Of a stretch of 6,588 nucleotides of DNA, positions 1 to 4,972 are shown piece by piece. Numbering within the stretch: position 1 is the first letter of the stretch; each line of letters begins with the position of its first letter. A program made the position numbers and the translations under genes. This stretch comes from JAAYVZ01 sp035403265 (GTDB lineage Bacteria > Acidobacteriota > Thermoanaerobaculia > Thermoanaerobaculales > Thermoanaerobaculaceae), in contig DAONEV010000250.1 of NCBI GenBank assembly GCA_035403265.1, positions 1 through 6,588 of the forward strand, in the 5' to 3' direction. Under the pieces are notes generated by a model. That model was not told the DNA's origin. It did no database searches and saw only the letters and a program-made list of their open reading frames with translations.

Positions 1-960
1 AAGGACGAGCCGAAGCTGGCTGAGCTCGTCAAGGTGTTCCTGGTCGAGAGGGGTTTCACGGTCCTGGTCGCCCACGACGGCGACAAGGGCCTGGAGATCG
101 CGCGGCGGGAGAAGCCGGAGCTGGTGCTGTCCGATGTCCTCCTGCCCCGTCTGATCGGCTGGGAGCTCTGTCGCCGCATCAAGGCGGACTCCACCCTCCA
201 GGGAACGCGGGTGATTCTGATGACCGCCGTGTACACCAAGTCCCGGTACCGGAACGACGCGACCGAGGCTGGGGCCGACGACTTCGTGAGCAAGCCGCTG
301 GATCTCGAGGACCTGGCCCTCCGGCTGGAGAGCCTGCTCCCGGTCACAAGGCCGGCATCTCGCAGGAGGGCCGTGAGCGGTGGACCCCCGCCTCCGAGTG
401 GCAACCGCGATCCGGAGCCTCCGGACCAGGCCGCCAACGGGCTGCAGCGGACCCTGGTGCCGATGGGGCCGGAGCCGGTTTCCAGCCCCATCTCCACGAA
501 TGCAGCCGCGGCGTGGCCTGAATCCGGTCCCCCGGAGCCGCCCCGTCGCCAGCGCCCGGAGCCCACCATTGACATCGACGCGACGCTGGCGGATCTGGTT
601 CCGCCTCGCCGCGGCGTGCCGAAACCGACGCCTACCGAGTCGCATTTCGACGAGCGCCTGGCCGCGATGCACCGCCGGTTCGCCGCCGCCCTCCCTGCCA
701 CGCTCGCCGAGATCGAGCACGTCTGGGCGACAGCGGCGGGAGGGCGCGAGACCAGCCTGTGGGAGGACCTCGCCCGGCGGGCGCACGATCTCGCGGGAAG
801 CGCCGGCTCGTTCGGCTTTCCGGCCGTGGGTGACGCCGCGCGCGAGCTCGAAGAGGTGGTGCGCACGCTGCTGGAGAGCGGCTCGCTGCCCGGCGGGAAG
901 GGTCGCCTCGCCGTGAAGCAGCACGTCGAGCGCCTCGGTGCCCTCGTCAACTTGCTTTAG
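1..960 (+). CDS. Response regulator with receiver and C-terminal Hpt domain (5' truncated by window edge)
   Basis: Phosphorelay signalling protein, cytoplasmic. The reading frame is open to base 1, and the first residues (KDEPKLAELVK) match the loop and first helix just after the receiver's first strand, so the true start lies upstream. A GTG at 34 would cut into the fold and is rejected. Receiver landmarks are visible, numbered from window codon 1: phosphoacceptor Asp45 in VLSDVLLP (133-135), Thr75 in LMTAVYT, and Lys98 in FVSKPLD. Codons about 115-210 form a Pro/Arg/Gly-rich linker with no recognisable fold. Codons about 217-319 are a histidine phosphotransfer domain; the expected phospho-His is His262 in AHDLAGSAGSFGF (784-786), close to the family HxLKGSAGxFG motif. 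There is no DNA-binding or GGDEF output. Inference: it passes phosphate between an unlinked hybrid kinase and another partner. The stop is TAG at 958-960, just before the assembly gap. Confidence 0.93.
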   Translation, partial: KDEPKLAELVKVFLVERGFTVLVAHDGDKGLEIARREKPELVLSDVLLPRLIGWELCRRIKADSTLQGTRVILMTAVYTKSRYRNDATEAGADDFVSKPLDLEDLALRLESLLPVTRPASRRRAVSGGPPPPSGNRDPEPPDQAANGLQRTLVPMGPEPVSSPISTNAAAAWPESGPPEPPRRQRPEPTIDIDATLADLVPPRRGVPKPTPTESHFDERLAAMHRRFAAALPATLAEIEHVWATAAGGRETSLWEDLARRAHDLAGSAGSFGFPAVGDAARELEEVVRTLLESGSLPGGKGRLAVKQHVERLGALVNLL

Positions 961-972
961 TCTGACGCCTTC

Positions 973-982
973 NNNNNNNNNN
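973..982. other. Assembly gap (10 Ns)
   Basis: Ten consecutive Ns lie between the stop of the receiver-Hpt gene (960) and the stop of the convergent phosphoribosyltransferase-like gene (983). The round length suggests a scaffolding placeholder, so the true distance between the two genes is unknown. Any transcription terminator between them would fall in the missing bases. Confidence 0.98.
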
Positions 983-1879
983 TCAGTCGTACCAGACCCG
1001 ACCGACGAAGTCCGGATGGAAGCTGGCGTAGCCGTGCCGCAGGACGCCGGCCGAGTAGGACTCCTCGAACAGCGGGCGCAAGTGGAGGGTGAACTGCGAG
1101 AGGGTAGTTCCCTTGGCGACGTCCTCGTCGAAGAGAAGGGCGGGACCCCGGCGGTGCCGTCCCAGGTGGTGCAGGTCGGTGGGGCCGATCACCGGTTGCT
1201 CGTCGTTGCGCTTGAACATCGAGAAGCGGATGAAGTAGAGGGGAGCCTCCAGCAGGGTTGCCAGGACCAGGGCCGAAGTGATCGAGCCGTGCGCGGCGCC
1301 AACGATGATCACGGGCCGGACGCGGCTCCGGATCTCGTCGGTGAGGTCTCGGATCTTGGCCGGCTCGGAGGCACGCCAGGTGTACTTGTCCCTGGTGCTG
1401 GTGTAGACGAAGTCGCCTACCCCGACCGGGATGCCCGACGCCAGGGCCGCCAGCCGCGGCCGGGCCGAGTCGTCGAGGCGGAAAACCGCGAGGCAGGCCT
1501 CGATGGCCTCGAGGAAGAAGCTCTGGGCGCCATCGAGGAGGCTCGATGGATAGGCGATCTGGCCTCTTGTCCGCTCGCTGACCTCGAAGTAGTGGGTGGG
1601 GTGGAGCGGGAGGCCGTGCTCGATGCAGACCTTGTAGTTCAGGGCCACGTTGACGAGGGCCGGCGTCAGCAGGTAGAGGTCCAGACAGGCATCCCAAAAC
1701 GCCGCGGGGGCGGCTGACGGGGCAGCGAGTGCGGCTACCGTCCCGCTCTGCACGGTAGCCAGTCGATCCTGGACGACTCTCAGGGCTTCCCGATAGCCGA
1801 GCTCAAATGCCATGGCCTCGGGCGGGTCCTCCCAGTCGGCGTAGATCAGTCGGTGGAGCATGCGGCCCCCAGGCTCCAT
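983..1879 (-). CDS. Phosphoribosyltransferase-like protein of unknown substrate
   Basis: 298 residues, complete, with its TGA stop (983-985) touching the assembly gap. The C-terminal part (about 187-298) looks like a type I phosphoribosyltransferase fold. VIIVGAAHGSITSALVLATL (190-209) resembles the first strand and glycine-rich loop followed by a helix. ALLFDEDVAKGTTLSQ (247-262) resembles the PRPP-binding loop, whose usual form is a hydrophobic run, two acidic residues, then TGxT. Here the acidic stretch is DED and the residue before Gly257 is Lys rather than Thr. The N-terminal 180 residues are mostly helical and unrecognised. There is no signal peptide. ATG at 1879 is preferred because GGGAG (1888-1892, minus strand) lies 8 nt upstream; ATG at 1861 is an alternative. 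The gene is divergent from the gene at 1936 and convergent with the receiver-Hpt gene. Substrate and pathway cannot be told; purine salvage, pyrimidine regulation and competence-type roles are all possible. Confidence 0.82.
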   Translation of the reverse strand: MEPGGRMLHRLIYADWEDPPEAMAFELGYREALRVVQDRLATVQSGTVAALAAPSAAPAAFWDACLDLYLLTPALVNVALNYKVCIEHGLPLHPTHYFEVSERTRGQIAYPSSLLDGAQSFFLEAIEACLAVFRLDDSARPRLAALASGIPVGVGDFVYTSTRDKYTWRASEPAKIRDLTDEIRSRVRPVIIVGAAHGSITSALVLATLLEAPLYFIRFSMFKRNDEQPVIGPTDLHHLGRHRRGPALLFDEDVAKGTTLSQFTLHLRPLFEESYSAGVLRHGYASFHPDFVGRVWYD

Positions 1880-1887
1880 CGTACAGG

Positions 1888-1892
1888 CTCCC
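1888..1892 (-). promoter_or_regulatory. Ribosome binding site for the phosphoribosyltransferase-like gene
   Basis: GGGAG on the minus strand, 8 nt before the ATG at 1879. It decides between this start and the ATG 18 bp downstream, which has only a poorer GGAG 12 nt upstream, lying inside the preferred reading frame. Confidence 0.6.
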
Positions 1893-1923
1893 GCCGACCG
1901 GCGCCCTGCCCTCGACGCGAGCC

Positions 1924-1935
1924 TATACTTGGCAC
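1924..1935 (+). promoter_or_regulatory. -10 element TATACT, probable leaderless promoter
   Basis: TATACT at 1924-1929 matches five of six positions of the bacterial -10 consensus TATAAT. It ends exactly 6 nt before the ATG at 1936, so initiation at the usual 7 nt downstream would start the mRNA on the ATG itself. No Shine-Dalgarno sequence precedes the ATG. No convincing -35 hexamer is seen at 16-18 bp spacing. It is one of the few A/T-rich patches in this neighbourhood. The 56 bp between the two divergent ATGs must also hold the promoter of the minus-strand gene, so the two may interfere. Confidence 0.55.
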
Positions 1936-2958
1936 ATGACCACCACGACGCCCCTTGCCCGCCAGGCCGCCCGGATTGGCCGGATCGCGGCGATTGTCGT
2001 TCTCCTTCTCGTGCCTGAGGTCGGGGTGCCCCAGCCGCTCCCGGCGGGAGGAGTGCCTCCGCCGCCTGGGGGAGGGCTTGACGCCTCGCTGCTGGATGTC
2101 ACCAGCGTGCTCGATGCGAACGCCCTCGGACCGGTGGCCCGGGGCGCGACCCGGCTCGACCTGGGCGGACGGCAGGTGGCGCTCGCCGAGCTGCTGGGCT
2201 GGATCCATGCCTTCGCCGTCGAGGAAGGGCGCCCGCTGTCCGCCAGCGACCACGCGGCGCGCCTGCATCGCGCCGGCGAGCTGTCGCGGATGCTCCGGCA
2301 AGCCCGGGGCGCGCTGCAAAACGGTCGGGGCGGTCCGGCCGTGGGGAGGAACCTGGCCGTCCTGGCTGCGTTCGACCGACTCGCCGGCCAGCTCGACGGC
2401 CTGGTTCGGGCGCCTGGCCTGCGTGGCGGTCCGGGCCCAATGCCGGGAGGCCAGCTCGGCGCCGTGCCAGGGGGGCTCCCTTCAGGCATGCCCGGTGGGC
2501 TGCCGGGAGCACCGGGACTGGCGCACGGGGCTCCCTCGGGGCTCGGGTTGCCGGTGGGTGGTGGCATTTCGGGCGTGGGACCCGGCGCTGGCATGACGGG
2601 GCTGCCGACAGGCGGGGTGCCAGGGGCTCCCCCCGGTCTGCCATCCGGGGTGGCAGACCCCGGCGGTCCGGGCGCGCTCGGAGTGCCGGGGACCGGCACG
2701 CCTCTGGGCGGACCGGGAGCGCTGACGCCCCTGGCAGGGATTGCAGGCGGTCCAGGCTTGCCGGGTGCGGCGGGCCCCAAACCCGGTATCGCCGGAGCTC
2801 CCGGTTTGCCGGGCGGCGGAGCTCCGGGAGTCAAGAAGGCCGGGCTTCCTGGTCTTGCCGGGGGTTCCAAAGCCGGAGGCGTGCCGAAGGGGCTGCCTGG
2901 AGTTGCCACGCCACCGGCGGCGCTGCCCACTGCTGGACCCCAGCCGCCATCCTCCTGA
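1936..2958 (+). CDS. Exported or membrane-anchored protein with Gly/Pro-rich collagen/elastin-like tail
   Basis: 340 residues, not assigned to a named family. An N-terminal basic stretch (RQAARIGR) leads into a hydrophobic segment (IAAIVVLLLV, about 17-26), which fits a signal peptide or single anchor. A proline/glycine spacer follows. Residues about 48-158 look like a small, mainly helical domain (AELLGWIHAFAVEEG, HAARLHRAGELSRML, LAVLAAFDRLAGQLDGL). Residues 159-340 are low-complexity Gly, Pro, Ala and Leu with many PGLPG, GAPG and PGG units. Only short runs of strict Gly-X-Y occur (about four triplets, such as GGPGLPGAAGPK), so a full collagen triple helix is unlikely. There are no cysteines. 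ATG at 1936 is chosen because the signal sequence begins there and a -10 element sits 6 nt before it; an in-frame ATG at 1807 would run through the divergent neighbour. Likely role: cell-envelope or surface protein (inference). The extreme composition raises a small doubt about the reading frame, but the signal sequence and the helical domain support it. Confidence 0.7.
   Translation: MTTTTPLARQAARIGRIAAIVVLLLVPEVGVPQPLPAGGVPPPPGGGLDASLLDVTSVLDANALGPVARGATRLDLGGRQVALAELLGWIHAFAVEEGRPLSASDHAARLHRAGELSRMLRQARGALQNGRGGPAVGRNLAVLAAFDRLAGQLDGLVRAPGLRGGPGPMPGGQLGAVPGGLPSGMPGGLPGAPGLAHGAPSGLGLPVGGGISGVGPGAGMTGLPTGGVPGAPPGLPSGVADPGGPGALGVPGTGTPLGGPGALTPLAGIAGGPGLPGAAGPKPGIAGAPGLPGGGAPGVKKAGLPGLAGGSKAGGVPKGLPGVATPPAALPTAGPQPPSS
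2635..2659. repeat. Perfect 9-bp inverted repeat inside the Gly/Pro-rich gene
   Basis: GGTCTGCCA (2635-2643) and TGGCAGACC (2651-2659) are perfect reverse complements around a 7-nt loop TCCGGGG. Two mismatched pairs further out, CC (2631-2632) can pair with GG (2662-2663). In RNA this would be a stable hairpin within the coding sequence (G-L-P-S-G-V-A-D). Function is unknown; it could be a by-product of the repetitive Gly/Pro codons. Confidence 0.6.
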
Positions 2959-2994
2959 CGAACGGTTGCCGGGACGAGTGCCGGTGGGCTGGAA

Positions 2995-4140
2995 TCAGGA
3001 CGCGGACCGCCAGTGGCGGATCTTCATGCGAGCGGCTTGCCACGCGACCCACGCCGCGACGGCCACGCCGCGGGCTCTGCCGTCGCGCCGGGTGATGCGG
3101 GCGACGCTCCAGTGCACGATCGAGCTCGGCGGGATGGAGCGGTCCGCCTGGGGTCTGGGGACCAGCTCGATGGCCTCCGAAGGGCAGGTGATCGCGCAGA
3201 CGCCGCATCCGATGCAGCGGTCCGTGTTGACGGCATAGAACTCGCCGTTCTCGGCGATGGCCGACATCGGGCAGCGCTCGGTCGCACAGAGACCGCAGCC
3301 TGAGCACGCTTCCGGCGCGATGCGGGCCGCGTAGTTGCTCCGGACCAGCATCTGGGGAGCGGCGAACTCCCGGACGCCACGCAAGAAGCCGCAGCAGCAC
3401 GAGCAGCAGTTGCAGACGAAGAACGGGTCCCCCTGAGCGTTGTAGGTGCAGTGAACGAGCCCTTCGCGTTCGGCGAGGTCCAGTACCGCATGCGCCTCCT
3501 CCCGGCTGATGACGCGCCCCCAGCTCGGCACGTCCCGGTAGGCGTCGGGCTCCTTGGCCATGGACATGCAGGTCTCCGCCGGGTGGTGGCAAGGGTGTCC
3601 GAGCAAGGCCTGTTCCTCGCGACAGATGCAGGGCGACACCCGGAACGCTCCCGCCCGGTCGATGGCCGCCCGCAGGTCGTCGTAGGGAAGCACCTGGGCG
3701 CGAGCCTCGATGTGCCTGCCGACCGGGATCACCCGCGCAAGCGCCGGCTGGCGACCTCCCAGCTCCTGCATCAGGGTGGGGAAGTACTCCTCGACCATTC
3801 CCGCCAGCTCCCGGTCGAGGCGGCCGACCTGGAACTCGTAGATGCCGATGACAAAGGGCACCAGCGCGTAGCAAAGCGTGCCGTCCTGGCGGAACGCCCC
3901 GATCAAACCGCGGGCCGCCATGTCGTCGAGCCTGGACTGCACCTCGGCCAGAGGCTGCCCGAGCCGGTGGGCCACGGTCCCGGCGGTCTCCGGGAAGGGC
4001 TTGATCTGTAGCGCCCAGGCGGCGTCGAGAGGGGAGAACAGCTTGCGCAGGATCCGCAGCTCGACTCCGCTGGGGGAAGGCGGGAAGCCGTGGGGGAGCC
4101 TGTCGAGCTTGCGGGCGAGCCGCGTGTACACGTCGTCCAT
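2995..4140 (-). CDS. Winged-helix, cysteine-cluster and 2x[4Fe-4S] ferredoxin protein
   Basis: 381 residues, cytoplasmic, probably an electron-transfer or redox-sensing iron-sulfur protein. Residues about 25-95 resemble a winged helix (TAGTVAHRLGQPLAEVQSRL, then DDMAARGLIGAF and a short wing). The centre holds CIC (171-173), C184, C191 and HC (230-231). A dense cluster CNCCSCCC (243-250) has six Cys in eight residues. The C-terminal part carries two ferredoxin motifs: CSGCGLCATERCP (C279, C282, C285, C290; one extra residue before the last Cys) and the canonical CIGCGVCAITCP (C309, C312, C315, C319). The tail after 335 is basic with a short hydrophobic stretch (GVAVAAWVAWQAA). The layout matches a family I recall from sulfate reducers and relatives annotated only as 4Fe-4S binding protein; its partner is unknown. 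ATG at 4140 is supported by GGAG (4148-4151, minus strand) 7 nt upstream. It converges with the Gly/Pro-rich gene, 36 bp apart, and stands alone with no adjacent oxidoreductase. Confidence 0.9.
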   Translation of the reverse strand: MDDVYTRLARKLDRLPHGFPPSPSGVELRILRKLFSPLDAAWALQIKPFPETAGTVAHRLGQPLAEVQSRLDDMAARGLIGAFRQDGTLCYALVPFVIGIYEFQVGRLDRELAGMVEEYFPTLMQELGGRQPALARVIPVGRHIEARAQVLPYDDLRAAIDRAGAFRVSPCICREEQALLGHPCHHPAETCMSMAKEPDAYRDVPSWGRVISREEAHAVLDLAEREGLVHCTYNAQGDPFFVCNCCSCCCGFLRGVREFAAPQMLVRSNYAARIAPEACSGCGLCATERCPMSAIAENGEFYAVNTDRCIGCGVCAITCPSEAIELVPRPQADRSIPPSSIVHWSVARITRRDGRARGVAVAAWVAWQAARMKIRHWRSAS

Positions 4141-4147
4141 ACGTGCG

Positions 4148-4151
4148 CTCC
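4148..4151 (-). promoter_or_regulatory. Ribosome binding site for the iron-sulfur gene
   Basis: GGAG on the minus strand, 7 nt before the ATG at 4140. It supports this start over any further upstream. Confidence 0.55.
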
Positions 4152-4259
4152 GATCGTGAGGTCATTGTGGTCCCTGGTAGCGCCTGATGCCAGGTCCGAC
4201 GAGGGCGGGAGGGAAGACGACATCCGCTCGTGATCCGCTGCGCCGGGTGACGGGGCCGT

Positions 4260-4319
4260 GGCGGCAAGTGCCGCCGAACGGCCATGACGGTTCGGGCGGC
4301 CACAGGCTTCGAGCGCCTG
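4260..4319 (+). repeat. Nested inverted repeats in the leader of the DinB gene
   Basis: Within the 241 bp divergent intergenic region, GGCGGCA (4260-4266) is a perfect inverted repeat of TGCCGCC (4269-4275). The same right arm, extended to GCCGCCGAAC (4270-4279), can instead pair with GTTCGGGCGGC (4290-4300), giving 10 pairs with one bulged G and a 10-nt loop. A third small stem follows, CAGGC (4303-4307) with GCCTG (4315-4319). The first two are mutually exclusive, as in attenuators, but there is no U-tract after the second stem. The rest of the region (4141-4259 and 4320-4371) holds only a weak 5-bp dyad, CCTGG/CCAGG at 4173-4194, and no promoter I would defend. Confidence 0.4.
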
Positions 4320-4371
4320 GAATCCCCGGGGGCTTGCAGACGGTTGTCACGGCTGATTGGTACGGCGGACC

Positions 4372-4376
4372 GGAGG
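4372..4376 (+). promoter_or_regulatory. Strong ribosome binding site for the DinB gene
   Basis: GGAGG, continuing as GGAGGTGA, ends 5 nt before the ATG at 4382. It decides the start: an upstream in-frame ATG at 4187 would add 65 residues unlike anything in the DinB fold. Confidence 0.8.
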
Positions 4377-4381
4377 TGACC

Positions 4382-4867
4382 ATGAGCAATCGTGAGTTCT
4401 ACAGTGCACGCGTGAAGGCAGAAGCTCCGGCCTTCAGCAAGGTGATTCGGGCGCTGCCGCTCGCCCGCGGGGACTACCGGCCACACCCGCGGTCGCGCTC
4501 GGCGGCCGAGCTGGCGTGGGTGCTCGCCGGCGAGGTGCAGGGTGCCGTCGCGCTGGTCGAAACCCACCGGGCCGAGTGGGACGAGTCGACGAGCGCTCGG
4601 GGCCTGGAGGGTGCCGCGGAGGCCTTTGAGCAGGCGCAGGCGAGACTGCTCGAGCTCCTGGCGGGGGTCGATGACGCGGCGTGGGCGAAGGAGGCCCAGA
4701 TGCTCATGGGCGGCCAGGTCGGCTGGACGGCGCCCCTGGGCGAGATGCTCTGGGGCTTTCTGTTCGACGCCATCCACCACCGGGGCCAGCTTTCGACGTA
4801 TCTTCGTCCCATGGGTGGCAAGGTCCCGTCGATCTACGGACCCTCGGGCGACGAGCCCATGGGTTAG
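4382..4867 (+). CDS. DinB-family protein
   Basis: 161 residues, the usual length for a DinB four-helix bundle protein. Family members (DinB/YfiT-like) are metal-binding proteins often linked to thiol-dependent transfer or detoxification, and many are uncharacterised. Evidence is the last-helix sequence LFDAIHHRGQLSTYLRPMGG (127-146) and the conserved tail KVPSIYGPSGD (147-157), together with helices rich in Ala, Leu and Glu at about 41-60 and 76-95. The usual metal triad is one His in the second helix and an HxxxH in the last. Here His133 is present, but the position four residues before it is Asp129, and the helix-2 segment (ELAWVLAGE) has no His, so metal binding may be altered or lost. There is no signal peptide. 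A strong Shine-Dalgarno fixes the start. It is divergent from the iron-sulfur gene and 105 bp upstream of the secreted-protein gene. No DNA-damage box was recognised, so an SOS role is not implied by the name. Confidence 0.88.
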   Translation: MSNREFYSARVKAEAPAFSKVIRALPLARGDYRPHPRSRSAAELAWVLAGEVQGAVALVETHRAEWDESTSARGLEGAAEAFEQAQARLLELLAGVDDAAWAKEAQMLMGGQVGWTAPLGEMLWGFLFDAIHHRGQLSTYLRPMGGKVPSIYGPSGDEPMG

Positions 4868-4960
4868 ACCTCGGCGGAGGCGGAAGGTGGCGCCTTCGCC
4901 TGGCTGCAGCTCGGGATCGGTTGGCAGGGACGCGTGTCGACGGTCCGTGCTGGCGGAAAT

Positions 4961-4965
4961 GGAGG
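4961..4965 (+). promoter_or_regulatory. Ribosome binding site for the secreted-protein gene
   Basis: GGAGG ends 7 nt before the ATG at 4973. It favours this start over the in-frame GTG at 4934, which would put 13 Gly-rich residues in front of the signal peptide. Confidence 0.7.
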
Positions 4966-4972
4966 CGGGGAG

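Noticed and set aside
938..1717. A plus-strand frame running across the N gap.
   Set aside because: It reads through unknown bases and is antisense to a well-supported phosphoribosyltransferase-like gene.
1923..2930. A 335-codon minus-strand frame, Pro/Gly-rich, opposite the Gly/Pro-rich gene.
   Set aside because: GGN/CCN codons read backwards also give Gly and Pro, so the composition is expected of an antisense shadow. It has no signal peptide, whereas the plus-strand frame has one together with a helical domain.
2959..2994. A bidirectional terminator between the convergent stops at 2958 and 2995.
   Set aside because: TGCCGGG and TGCCGGT are direct, not inverted, repeats. No stable stem or U-tract is visible.
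4187..4381. An N-terminal extension of the DinB protein from an upstream ATG.
   Set aside because: The strong GGAGGTGA right before 4382 and the usual DinB length favour the shorter protein. The extension translates to low-complexity residues and covers the inverted repeats.
4808..4864. CCCATGGGT occurring twice (4808-4816 and 4856-4864) near the end of the DinB gene.
   Set aside because: Both copies encode Pro-Met-Gly, and an 8-bp palindrome repeated once in GC-rich coding DNA is weak evidence of anything else.
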